From the NCBI GenBank assembly GCA_965230765.1, contig CBDDLR010000001.1, forward strand, positions 1,302,001 to 1,366,000: a stretch of DNA of 64,000 nt. The letters run 5' to 3'. This stretch comes from Sunxiuqinia sp965230765 (GTDB lineage Bacteria; Bacteroidota; Bacteroidia; Bacteroidales; Prolixibacteraceae). The position numbers and the translations under genes were made by a program. Under the pieces are notes generated by a model. It saw nothing but the letters and a program-made list of their open reading frames with translations. It was not told the DNA's origin and ran no database searches. The first letter of the stretch is position 1. Each line of letters starts with the position of its first letter. Positions 1 to 8,101 of this stretch are shown one piece after another.

Positions 1-151
1 CTCTTATTTTATGCTCCGGATACTTTTTCATGCTTGTTGAAAACTCTCTACAAATTATTTTTCTTTTATTGAAAAAACAAGATTAACAACCATGCAAAAA
101 TCTTGCGTTTATGTTATCATTTTTGCATATTTGCAAATAAGCATTATTGTC

Positions 152-451
152 ATGGATGCATTTAATTGGCATGAACATTCTAAAAGACTTTTAAAGGCAG
201 AATTAGTCAAGAGAGGAATATCTAATGAAGAGCTTGCTGTCAGGCTCAATGAAATTGGTATTCAAGAAACTAAATCAAGTATTGATAGTAAAATATGCAG
301 AGGAAAATTTAGTGCATCATTCTTAATACAATGTCTTCATGTAATTGGATGTGAAAGCTTCTCTATTGAAGAAAAATTATTAATCGCAGCTGAACCACCT
401 AATGTAACTTATAAGAAAACTTACAAGGATGAAAAAAGTAAAATTTATTGA
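152..451 (+). CDS. DUF6471 domain protein beside a methyltransferase
   Basis: This protein of about 99 residues matches my memory of the DUF6471 family: an N-terminal NWxEHxKRLLKAELxxRGIS helix, a central helix-turn-helix-like segment, then KICRGKFSASFLIQCL. I chose the ATG at 152; an upstream ATG at 92 would add 20 hydrophobic residues that are not part of the family. No catalytic motif is visible. It overlaps the methyltransferase start by 23 bases, so the two are probably translated from one message. Family members often sit next to modification genes, so a regulatory (controller-like) or DNA-binding role is inferred. The function is not established. Confidence 0.7.
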   Translation: MDAFNWHEHSKRLLKAELVKRGISNEELAVRLNEIGIQETKSSIDSKICRGKFSASFLIQCLHVIGCESFSIEEKLLIAAEPPNVTYKKTYKDEKSKIY

Positions 452-1772
452 TCTCTTTGCCGGACTTGGTGGAATACGAATTGGCTTTGAGAACGCTTTC
501 AAGCTAAATGGAATAGATACAGAATGTGTTTTGACTTCTGAAATTAAACCACATGCGATTAAGGCCCTAAAAGCAAATTTTGAGCATAAAAACCTAGTCG
601 GTGATATTTATAAGTTATCAACTTCTGAAATTCCTGATTTTGATTTTTTACTTGCAGGTTTTCCATGTCAACCATTTAGTGCAGGTGGCAAGAGGCTAGG
701 ATTTTTAGATACAAGAGGAACTCTTTTTTTTGAAATTGAACGGATATTAAGAGCAAAAAAACCCAGTGGGTTTATTCTGGAGAATGTTGAAGGACTTGTA
801 AAACATGATCTTGAAAATAAAAACGATAAGATTGGTAGAACGCTAAAAACTATTTTGCATGTTTTAAAAAATGAACTTGATTATAAAGTATCATGGAAAG
901 TTTTTGATTCCCTTGATTTTGGATTACCTCAATCACGCAAGCGAATTTTTATCATAGGTTTAAAAGACTCAGAAGTTGACTTAGAATTACACAAAGGGAT
1001 CAGAAAAAGCTTTGGGGATGTAATGGAAAAAGGGCTTCCGGCGCTAAAAACTGATTTTATTAATAAACTACTTTCTCATTATAACATTGATCAATTAAAA
1101 GGGAAAAGCATTAAAGATAAACGAGGTGGAGCAAATAATATTCATTCATGGGATATCGAGTTGAAAGGGCCTGTTAACAAAGAGCAGCAAATTATTCTAA
1201 ATAAGTTATTTAAGGCTCGGCGACAAAAAAAATGGGCGGAAGATATTGGCATTAAGTGGATGGACGGCATGCCTCTAACCGTGAAACAAATTAGTACATT
1301 CCATAAATCCAATCAACTTAAAGAATTGTTAGACGACCTTGTTGTCAAGGGCTATCTAAAATATGAACATCCCAAAGGAATAGTTGAGGAATATACATTG
1401 GACGGAGTTAAGCGTTTTCGTGACTATGACAATTCAAAGCCAAAAGGTTACAATATTGTAACTGGAAAATTGAGTTTTGAAATCAATAAAATTATTGATC
1501 CAAATGATATAGTTCCCACGTTGGTTGCTACGGATATGTCAAGAATCGTGGTACCAGATGGGCAAGGCTTGCGGAAACTTACCAGAAGAGAAGGGTTGCG
1601 TTTATTCGGATTTCCCGAAGAATATATTATTCCTGGAAATGAAACAGAAGTATTTGACTTACTTGGGAATACAGTTGCAATCCCTGTTGTGGAATCAATA
1701 GCAAAAAAAATATCTGAATCTATACTGCAAAGAAGAAATCAATTTAAATCTCTACCAGTTGAAGCTTTATAG
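429..1772 (+). CDS. DNA (cytosine-5-)-methyltransferase of a type II R-M system
   Basis: The enzyme transfers a methyl group from S-adenosylmethionine to C5 of cytosine, protecting host DNA from its partner nuclease. Motif I (DLFAGLGG) is at residues 8-15, motif IV (GFPCQPFS) carries the catalytic Cys80, motif VI (ENVEG) is at 118-122, motif VIII (QSRKR) at 168-172 and motif X (GNTVAIPVV) begins near 413. Residues of roughly 190-360 form a variable region with a winged-helix-like stretch, the expected target recognition domain. The length of 447 is normal for the family. The 3' end overlaps the converging endonuclease gene by 34 bases. Specificity cannot be read directly; the partner suggests GGNNCC. 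Confidence 0.93.
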   Translation: MKKVKFIDLFAGLGGIRIGFENAFKLNGIDTECVLTSEIKPHAIKALKANFEHKNLVGDIYKLSTSEIPDFDFLLAGFPCQPFSAGGKRLGFLDTRGTLFFEIERILRAKKPSGFILENVEGLVKHDLENKNDKIGRTLKTILHVLKNELDYKVSWKVFDSLDFGLPQSRKRIFIIGLKDSEVDLELHKGIRKSFGDVMEKGLPALKTDFINKLLSHYNIDQLKGKSIKDKRGGANNIHSWDIELKGPVNKEQQIILNKLFKARRQKKWAEDIGIKWMDGMPLTVKQISTFHKSNQLKELLDDLVVKGYLKYEHPKGIVEEYTLDGVKRFRDYDNSKPKGYNIVTGKLSFEINKIIDPNDIVPTLVATDMSRIVVPDGQGLRKLTRREGLRLFGFPEEYIIPGNETEVFDLLGNTVAIPVVESIAKKISESILQRRNQFKSLPVEAL

Positions 1773-2428
1773 CCTTCAACTATACGTTCAAGAAATAGTG
1801 CAGTATCCTTTTCCCTATGTGTTTTCCCATATTTATATTGGGTTTCTTGAAATGCTTTTAGAAATTCAACGGCAGAATTGAATGGTTTAAACTTTGTTTT
1901 TTCGTTTTTGTACCATTTTACAGGTCTTATATTTACAAGGTCTTCCTGTTTCACCTGACAACGTATAGGCCAATCACCGCTTGGGCCTGTTATTTCCCAT
2001 ATTTTTTTTAACCAAACATCAGCAATTTCTAGATTCCCTTCAGTCATATTATAACCGAAAATTAAATAGTCAGAATCAAGTCTGTAGGGATGTTCAACAA
2101 GGGATCTCCTTAAAGCCATAAAATTTGACACATCAAAATTCGCTGATTTTGTATAATCAAACGATTTAACTTCTAATAATCCCTTAGTTGGATCATCAAC
2201 ATCCAGCATGAAGTCTGGAAAATCTTGTGAATTTGGCTTCAATGAAAAACTAATGTTATTTGAAACTAGCCAAGCTTTTAACCATTCTTGAATAAGATTC
2301 CCAATAGTATCTTTTGTTTGAACAGTGATAGATAAATCCTTCAAAGTAAATTTAATTGAACCTTTTTCTCCAATAATCTTATACTCATTAATTAATTTGT
2401 TATAAAGCTCTTGGGCGGAAAGTTTCAT
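1739..2428 (-). CDS. NgoBV/NlaIV-like type II restriction endonuclease
   Basis: The 229-residue protein resembles the NgoBV family (recognition GGNNCC in characterised members), from the N-terminal TAQELYNKL-like and IKFTLKDxS...KDTIGNLxQEWLK pattern. A PD-(D/E)XK nuclease core is visible: Pro71-Asp72 in DFPDFMLD and Glu86-Val-Lys88 in LLEVKSF. It converges on the C5 methyltransferase and overlaps it, a typical R-M arrangement. The open reading frame is intact, so the system looks active. The nuclease assignment is strong from core plus context; the exact family and recognition site rest on memory. Confidence 0.72.
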   Translation of the reverse strand: MKLSAQELYNKLINEYKIIGEKGSIKFTLKDLSITVQTKDTIGNLIQEWLKAWLVSNNISFSLKPNSQDFPDFMLDVDDPTKGLLEVKSFDYTKSANFDVSNFMALRRSLVEHPYRLDSDYLIFGYNMTEGNLEIADVWLKKIWEITGPSGDWPIRCQVKQEDLVNIRPVKWYKNEKTKFKPFNSAVEFLKAFQETQYKYGKTHREKDTALFLERIVEGYKASTGRDLN

Positions 2429-2474
2429 GATAGTTTATGTTTGCCAATTTCAACCAAATATAACAAACTTTGGA

Positions 2475-4064
2475 TTAAAACAAACTCAGTAGCTGCACCA
2501 CTACGATAAGAAGCACCATGGCAATTGGATATACCGTGGCATAGGCAACTGAAGGTGCGTCGGTGTCGGTCATTGTATCTGTGGCTGCAAGTCCAGGGGT
2601 ACTGGTCATTGCACCAGTTAAAGTTCCAAGCAGGGAAAGCAAGTTCATTTTTAAGAAAAAATGCCCGATGATGGCAGAAATCAGCATAGGGATTAATGTG
2701 ATGCAAACGCCTATGATAAATAATTCAACCCCGTAATCGTTAAAGGTACTAACCAGGTTTTGCCCAGCGCTTGTACCAACTGATGCAAGGAAAAACAACA
2801 AGCCAAACTGACGAAGCAGCTGGTTTGCTGCACCTGTCATGGTCCACATTACAGGACCTGTTTTGCCAGTTCTTCCCAGGATGAGTGCCACAAATAAAAT
2901 CCCGCCAGTTAAGCCCAAGCTAAATGTGAAACTTCCGAAGTTTAAACTGATTTTACCAACCAGTATCCCTAAAATAATACCAACAGCAATGGGGAAAAAG
3001 TCCGTATCAGAAAGCCTTCTGTCGTCATCACCGAAAATACGGCTTACCTGTGGCATACTTTCCTTATGGCAAGCAACAATTAACTTGTCACCAAACTGAA
3101 GCTTTGAAGATGGGTTTGGTGAAATATTAATCCCAGATCTCCTTATGCGGGTAATGGTTGCATTGTAAGTATTCAGGATATTCAGCTGGGATAAGGATTT
3201 ATTTACAACTTCTTTATTGGTTACCAACACAGAACGCACATCATAATTTGGACTTAAAGGTATTTCCTTTTTAGTCTTTGGGCCAATTAACAACTCTACC
3301 CTCTTAAGTGCTTCTTCAGAACCAACCGCTTTAATGAGGTCCCCTTTATGTAAAATCGTCTCCCTGGATGGCGTGACTGCCTCAGTTCCATGCATTACCC
3401 TTGAAACAACGGCTTTGGTCATGTACCGAATACGAAGTTCGCCAATGGTTTTGCCAACAACGTTTTCATTCTCTACCAGAAAGTTCTTTTTCATAATTTC
3501 CGGAAAGCCGGCATTCAGCTCCTGCTTATATCTATTTTCTTCATTCCGAAGATTTATTTTAAGAATTTTTGGAAGCAAGCTTACAAACAGGATTACGCCA
3601 ATTACACCAAACGGATAGCCAATACCATAACCAATTGAAGCAGCTGGCGAGTTTGTTGCATCAATAGCAGCTGCCAGGCCGGGAGTACTGGTTAAGGCGC
3701 CAGTGAGCAACCCAATGGATAGGTTTTTATCAATATTGAAAAAATAGAAAACTGCGAATGTAATAAGACCTGAACTGACAATTAACAAACTCGCCAAAAT
3801 TGCCAGTTGCCTGCCATTTTTTTTAAATGATTCGAAAAATCCTGGGCCAGCCTGAATTCCAATAGTAAAAATGAAAAGCACTAATCCGAGGTATTGAAAG
3901 TCTTTGGGGATAATTACCCCGTAATGCCCAAATACCAATGCTACAAATATTACTGCCGAAACATCAAGCGAAATACCTTTAACTTTGATACGTCCAATGA
4001 GGAATCCAATTGCAATAATCAGGAAAAGAGCGAAATAGCTGTTTGTTAATAAGCCCATAATCAT
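2475..4064 (-). CDS. AspT/YidE/YbjL-type transporter with two TrkA-C domains
   Basis: This is a duplicated inner-membrane transporter. An N-terminal block of hydrophobic helices (about 1-165) and a C-terminal one (about 355-529) each contain a GAxTSTPGLAA signature, at about residues 122-132 and 484-494. Between them lie two soluble RCK/TrkA-C-like modules (about 190-345) with patterns such as VVGKTIGELRIR and LIKAVGSEEALKRVE, which in relatives bind ligands or nucleotides and gate transport. The length (529) is normal. AspT in this family exchanges aspartate and alanine, but most members have no known substrate. An ATG two codons downstream is an equally good start. It appears monocistronic. 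Confidence 0.85.
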   Translation of the reverse strand: MIMGLLTNSYFALFLIIAIGFLIGRIKVKGISLDVSAVIFVALVFGHYGVIIPKDFQYLGLVLFIFTIGIQAGPGFFESFKKNGRQLAILASLLIVSSGLITFAVFYFFNIDKNLSIGLLTGALTSTPGLAAAIDATNSPAASIGYGIGYPFGVIGVILFVSLLPKILKINLRNEENRYKQELNAGFPEIMKKNFLVENENVVGKTIGELRIRYMTKAVVSRVMHGTEAVTPSRETILHKGDLIKAVGSEEALKRVELLIGPKTKKEIPLSPNYDVRSVLVTNKEVVNKSLSQLNILNTYNATITRIRRSGINISPNPSSKLQFGDKLIVACHKESMPQVSRIFGDDDRRLSDTDFFPIAVGIILGILVGKISLNFGSFTFSLGLTGGILFVALILGRTGKTGPVMWTMTGAANQLLRQFGLLFFLASVGTSAGQNLVSTFNDYGVELFIIGVCITLIPMLISAIIGHFFLKMNLLSLLGTLTGAMTSTPGLAATDTMTDTDAPSVAYATVYPIAMVLLIVVVQLLSLF

Positions 4065-4115
4065 CTTTTTTGACTATGAACAAAGTTAGAAAAGTATTTT
4101 GCGGAAAAGAGACAT

Positions 4116-4143
4116 TAAAAAAAAATCCTGCACGTGCAGGATT
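4116..4143 (-). terminator. Intrinsic terminator after pepE
   Basis: An 8-bp perfect stem (aatcctgc / gcaggatt) with an acgt loop is followed, in the minus-strand direction, by a run of T residues. It lies 25 bases past the pepE stop and separates pepE from the transporter gene. Confidence 0.8.
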
Positions 4144-4168
4144 CTTTTAATATATGATTAATGCTTAG

Positions 4169-4876
4169 TTAAGCTAACAAAAAACTTAGGTCACCACCAG
4201 CCGATATTTCTTTTGGTTCAGTATCTTTCATGAAAATTCGCAACTGTCTGTCACCAATCAACTCCAGTTTGTTGCCTTCGTACTTCAGCATAGTTCCTTC
4301 GCGAAGTCCTACTACATATGTTCTTGGATTGATCTCCAAAAATTCTTCAATTCGCTGTTCACGGGTTTCACCACCATGCCCTTCCGGGTTTGCATCCAGG
4401 TAATGTGGGTTGATTTGGAACGGCACTAAACTCATGGTATTGAAGTTTGTCGGGTCAATTATTGGCATATCGTTGGTGGTGCGAAGTGTTGGACAAGCAA
4501 CGTTTGATCCGGCACTCCAACCAATATATGGTGTTCCGCCAAGCACTTTGTCGCGAATGGCCATCATCAATCCCTGATCGTGCATCATGCGTACCAGTTG
4601 CCAGGTGTTTCCGCCACCGATAACAATGGCTTCTGCTTCCTGAACAGCTTTAATTGGGTCGTTAAATCGATGGATTCCAACCACTTCATATCCAATTTCC
4701 TGAAAACGCTCATTCACTTTACTTTCATATTCATCAAACGAAAAAGTAACAGCAGCAAATGGAATAAAAAGTGCTTTAACAGGTTTTTCGCCTAAAAATT
4801 CCTTGATATGATATTTCGGGTAATCCAGGTATGCTTCCCCTGGCATTGTTGAGTTGCTAATTAACAGTAGTCTCAT
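4169..4876 (-). CDS. pepE: Dipeptidase E (alpha-aspartyl dipeptidase, peptidase S51)
   Basis: PepE hydrolyses dipeptides with an N-terminal aspartate in the cytoplasm. The nucleophile elbow GWSAGSN places the catalytic Ser at 121, followed by the family signature CPTLRTTNDMP with Asp136 and by NPHYLD with His158; these correspond to Ser120, Asp135 and His157 of the enterobacterial enzyme. IVIGGGNT at 85-91 is also conserved. The length of 235 is normal. The gene has its own terminator and no operon partner. The role is likely recycling of aspartyl peptides. Confidence 0.93.
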   Translation of the reverse strand: MRLLLISNSTMPGEAYLDYPKYHIKEFLGEKPVKALFIPFAAVTFSFDEYESKVNERFQEIGYEVVGIHRFNDPIKAVQEAEAIVIGGGNTWQLVRMMHDQGLMMAIRDKVLGGTPYIGWSAGSNVACPTLRTTNDMPIIDPTNFNTMSLVPFQINPHYLDANPEGHGGETREQRIEEFLEINPRTYVVGLREGTMLKYEGNKLELIGDRQLRIFMKDTEPKEISAGGDLSFLLA

Positions 4877-4954
4877 TGATTTGTATTTTCAGTTATTGGT
4901 TCAAAAATAAACAAACGACGAATAAAAATTGAAGAGATTTGTCAGTAGTTTTAG

Positions 4955-5761
4955 CTAAAATGACAGCAACGTTATCCCAAATGAAAATGGATAAGCCTCA
5001 GGGCCTTTATCTTCTATAAAAAGAGGGCGGATATCGTAAGTAGCAAAAACGTTCAACCAGCGATATCCCATGCGCAGCATAACCGAGTACCTGAAATCGT
5101 GCATGTAAAAGTCATCGGGGGTTTTTAGTTTCTCCTTGCGTTCATCTTCCCTCCGGTATTTAATTTTTGTATGAGTGCTTAATCGGTTCTGCACCAAAAT
5201 CCCTGTGGTTAGGTACATTCTGTTTTCGTATTGCCTGATGGGTAGCTGAAATTCAACCAAAAATGGAATTGTTAAATAAGTTGATGAAAGTTTGGACTTT
5301 TGGTTTGAAGTAAAAAACAAATAAATCGGTTCAACTTTCCGGGGTCGATGTTCAATACTGGTATTTTGATCGAGATGAAAGGTTTGGATTTGCATTCCAA
5401 TTCCTGTAATCAACCCAATCGTATTTCGATTTCGTTGAATGCCTTGAGATATTTGAATCAGATTGATATCCAGCAATGTAGAGCGATGTAGTTTGACATC
5501 AAGAAAACCCTGGTTTTCTTCAGGATAAATGGAATAATCAGCATTGGCGAATCCATTTAGACCCAGGTGAACACCAGCCCAGTGCCCTCTGAATTTGTCT
5601 TCCCAATAGTTAAAACCACCAGATGCAAGATTTTGTATATCAATAATATTAGCTAATCTGCTTGAAGAATAGGTTTCAGCCTTTATGCTGTCTGGTTGCT
5701 GCTGCCCGTAGCAAAAACCCGCCAGAAACAAAATGAGGAAAATGTTTAAAATTCGTTTCAT
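4955..5761 (-). CDS. Predicted outer-membrane beta-barrel protein
   Basis: I do not recognise a named family. A signal peptide (MKRILNIFLILFLAGFCYG, cut before QQQ) is followed by about 250 residues rich in alternating aromatic and polar positions, and the chain ends in a phenylalanine strand (FGITLLSF), as outer-membrane barrels do. The start used is the ATG giving MKRIL; another lies four codons upstream. The central part refers to a large loop with EHRPRKVEPIYLFF. It sits alone between pepE and an SDR gene. Function unknown; the barrel call comes from composition and C-terminus only. Confidence 0.6.
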   Translation of the reverse strand: MKRILNIFLILFLAGFCYGQQQPDSIKAETYSSSRLANIIDIQNLASGGFNYWEDKFRGHWAGVHLGLNGFANADYSIYPEENQGFLDVKLHRSTLLDINLIQISQGIQRNRNTIGLITGIGMQIQTFHLDQNTSIEHRPRKVEPIYLFFTSNQKSKLSSTYLTIPFLVEFQLPIRQYENRMYLTTGILVQNRLSTHTKIKYRREDERKEKLKTPDDFYMHDFRYSVMLRMGYRWLNVFATYDIRPLFIEDKGPEAYPFSFGITLLSF

Positions 5762-5840
5762 ATCGTGTTTCATGACTCTTATACAAAGTTAATCATCAAA
5801 ACAGAAAAAAGAAGGTTAATCTACCCCAATGTTCAAAAGA

Positions 5841-6863
5841 TCAACCAATGTCTTTTTTGAAATACCCTGCAATATCAAGGATAGTCTGGTCTAAATCTTT
5901 GTAATCGAACTCAATGGTATCATGAATCTTGCGACCGTTGTAACGCGAAATTTTGTTTGATCCCGAAACAGCGTCGCGGGTAATAAAAGGTCTTCTGCCC
6001 GAGAAAAAACTAGCCAATCTTGCCGCTCTCCACGAAGCCTGCAAAATCAAATCAGAGGCAAATGTCCTTGGGCGGGGCTTTTGCAATGCATCAGCAATTT
6101 TATTGAAAAAATCCTGATAGCTCAAGTTTCCGGCATTCAGGATGAAACGCTGATTTTTTGTCGCTTCAAAGTTTGAACTATCCATTAAACAAATCATCGC
6201 TTTGCTCACATCCCGTACATCAACAAAACCTGTTTCGCCTTTTGTATAATATTTCAAGCCTTTCCAAATTGCCTGAAACAATTTTGGGCTTCCAATATCC
6301 CAGTTCCCGGGGCCTAAAATAATTGATGGGTTCACAATCACGGCCTCCATTCCTTCTTCAATGCCCCGCCAAACTTCCATTTCTGAAAAGAACTTGCTTA
6401 AACTGTAAGAAGATTTTCGTTTTGATGGCACCCAATACGTTTCTTCATTAATTTCAGTTCCATCCTGCGTTTTTCCCAAAGCAGCAATAGAACTCACGTG
6501 ACAAAATTTAACCACTTGATTGTGAATAGCTGCATTGATCAAATTTTCAGTCCCTTTCACGTTGTTATTGAGCATGCTGTCGTGGTCGTTTGGGTGAAAC
6601 GAAACGATGGCTGCACAATGGTAAATTTCTGATACGCCCGGGAGCAAATCCTGCAAACTGTGGTAGTCCAGAATATCGCCTTCAACCCATTCAATCTGAT
6701 CAAAAAGCTTTTCAGGTTCATCATCGTAATAAGCAAAAACCTTTTTTACCCATTTCATATTGCTTGATGGTCGCCTCAATGCCCGAACTTTCTTACCACT
6801 GTTCAGCAAATCATATAGCAAATGAGAACCAACTAATCCTGTACCTCCGCTTACAAAAATCAT
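5841..6863 (-). CDS. NAD(P)-dependent epimerase/dehydratase family (extended SDR)
   Basis: An N-terminal Rossmann fold is shown by VSGGTGLVGSHL (residues 4-15). The extended-SDR catalytic set follows: HVSSIAALG with Ser124/125, and Tyr153-x3-Lys157 in SYSLSKFF. NVKGTENLI and VNPSIILGPGNW are typical of the dihydroflavonol-reductase-like or 3-beta-HSD-like branch. The C-terminal substrate domain is present and the length of 340 is normal. The substrate cannot be told; such enzymes in Bacteroidota act on sugar nucleotides, sterol-like or aldehyde substrates. It appears monocistronic. Confidence 0.85.
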   Translation of the reverse strand: MIFVSGGTGLVGSHLLYDLLNSGKKVRALRRPSSNMKWVKKVFAYYDDEPEKLFDQIEWVEGDILDYHSLQDLLPGVSEIYHCAAIVSFHPNDHDSMLNNNVKGTENLINAAIHNQVVKFCHVSSIAALGKTQDGTEINEETYWVPSKRKSSYSLSKFFSEMEVWRGIEEGMEAVIVNPSIILGPGNWDIGSPKLFQAIWKGLKYYTKGETGFVDVRDVSKAMICLMDSSNFEATKNQRFILNAGNLSYQDFFNKIADALQKPRPRTFASDLILQASWRAARLASFFSGRRPFITRDAVSGSNKISRYNGRKIHDTIEFDYKDLDQTILDIAGYFKKDIG

Positions 6864-6946
6864 ATTAAAAATTTGCCTAAAGATAAATCAATGAACCGTA
6901 AAATTTATCTTATTGCTGAATGGTTTATATTTTTTAATTTTAGGAT

Positions 6947-7135
6947 ATGGATAATGATCAAAAAATATTCTTTGGGACTAAGGAAGATTCAAATAAGCGA
7001 AGACAGGAAGAGTCAGAGGACAGAACGCCTCACGAACGTTTTCTGTTTTTTCTTCAACTATGTCATGAAATAAACCTATTCTCCAATGATCGTTCACATC
7101 CAAATCAATCAAAAAATAATTTTATCATCCAATGA
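6947..7135 (+). CDS. Small protein coupled to a nucleotidyltransferase
   Basis: This 62-residue ORF ends in an ATGA overlap with the next gene, so translation is probably coupled. It is charged at the N-terminus (GTKEDSNKRRQEE), has a predicted amphipathic helix (PHERFLFFLQLCHEINLF) and a polar tail. I recall similar short proteins before nucleotidyltransferases in this phylum but cannot name a family. It may be an antitoxin-like or adaptor partner. A 66-residue ORF in another frame (6873-7073) overlaps it and is less likely because it is not linked to the next gene. Confidence 0.6.
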   Translation: MDNDQKIFFGTKEDSNKRRQEESEDRTPHERFLFFLQLCHEINLFSNDRSHPNQSKNNFIIQ

Positions 7136-7611
7136 AAACCTTCCCGGACTATCCCCAAAAAATCATTGATTTTATCCGTTCAGCGAATAAAAATCATGTA
7201 AGGATGATTCTAGTGGGCGGTGGTGCTGTGAATTTTTATGGTTATCAACGGCATTCTGCAGATGTGGATTTCTGGATTGATCTTACAGAGTTAAATTTAT
7301 TAAGGCTTGTAAATGCACTTCATGATTTGGGCTACTCAATCAAAGAACTTCCGCAGGAAGTAAAGGATGGGAAACAAAATATTTCTATTAAAATAAGTCA
7401 GGTTATCGAGATTGAACTGATTACAAATTTTAATCCGGGCAAAACATTTGAAGATGCCTACCAGGATTCAGAACATGTACAAATTGAAGAACTAGGCTAC
7501 AACATTCTTTCTTTCGATGATTTGATAAAAAGTAAAATCACAACTGGAAGAGCTAAAGATAAACTCGATATTGAAGAGCTTCACCGAATAAGGCTAAATA
7601 AAAAGAAGTAG
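7132..7611 (+). CDS. Minimal nucleotidyltransferase (AbiEii/DUF6036-like)
   Basis: The 159-residue protein has the nucleotidyltransferase core: a GGGAVN motif at 29-34 and a DVDFWID strand with the metal-binding pair Asp44/Asp46 and a further acid at 50. A C-terminal KDKLDIEEL helix is typical of the AbiEii/DUF6036 branch. Known relatives transfer nucleotides to tRNA or proteins and several act as toxins. Its stop lies one base from the stop of the converging flavin-binding gene. The upstream 62-residue protein is its likely partner. The fold call is good; substrate and toxin role are inference. Confidence 0.75.
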   Translation: MKTFPDYPQKIIDFIRSANKNHVRMILVGGGAVNFYGYQRHSADVDFWIDLTELNLLRLVNALHDLGYSIKELPQEVKDGKQNISIKISQVIEIELITNFNPGKTFEDAYQDSEHVQIEELGYNILSFDDLIKSKITTGRAKDKLDIEELHRIRLNKKK

Positions 7612-7612
7612 T

Positions 7613-8095
7613 TTATGAGTTCCAGGGAGTAACTGCTTTTGCCCCAAATTCTTTCCCGGTAATATTTCTGATGTGCACTTTAATGATACCAACATTTACA
7701 ACAGCCGGTCTGTTGAATTTAAATTCCCTGTCACTGTACTGCGCCATCAACACTCCCAGAAGTCGATATTTTTCGTCGTAATCATCGATTATTTCAACCT
7801 CACCTTCAACAATCACTGATTTAGATTTGACCCGATAGCTGCAACCAACCTGAACATCCTGCCAGGCCAGATCCTCTCCAAGTGTCCAGTTAATGCATAC
7901 CTTGGGATTTTGCTTCAATGTTTCCCACATGCGCCCGCTTTGTGCGGAGTGTAAGATTACAGTGTCTCCTTCCAGTGCAAAATTCATGGGTAATACATAA
8001 GGCTCATTGTCAACCGACATGGCTAGAAAACATGTCTTACAGGCTCTTATCACTTCTTCTATATCTTTCCGATCTTCAATAAACAGTGTTCTCAT
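7613..8095 (-). CDS. Pyridoxamine 5'-phosphate oxidase family flavin-binding protein (NimA-like)
   Basis: The 160-residue protein has the split-barrel flavin-binding pattern: CFLAMSVDNEPYVLPMNFALEGDTVILHSAQSG, followed by NPKVCIN, as in NimA/YhbP-type proteins. These bind FMN or, in some cases, heme, and act as reductases or unknown oxidoreductases in the cytoplasm. The gene starts six bases after the dnaG stop, so it is probably the distal gene of a dnaG transcript. Whether it reduces nitroimidazoles cannot be said from sequence. Confidence 0.8.
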   Translation of the reverse strand: MRTLFIEDRKDIEEVIRACKTCFLAMSVDNEPYVLPMNFALEGDTVILHSAQSGRMWETLKQNPKVCINWTLGEDLAWQDVQVGCSYRVKSKSVIVEGEVEIIDDYDEKYRLLGVLMAQYSDREFKFNRPAVVNVGIIKVHIRNITGKEFGAKAVTPWNS

Positions 8096-8101
8096 AATTT
8101 G

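Noticed and set aside
92..151. N-terminal extension of the DUF6471 protein from ATG 92
   Set aside because: The 20 added residues are hydrophobic and outside the family; ATG 152 starts at the conserved region.
6873..7073. 66-residue ORF overlapping the small partner of the nucleotidyltransferase
   Set aside because: It is out of frame with the coupled 62-residue ORF, has no recognisable pattern and does not reach the next gene.
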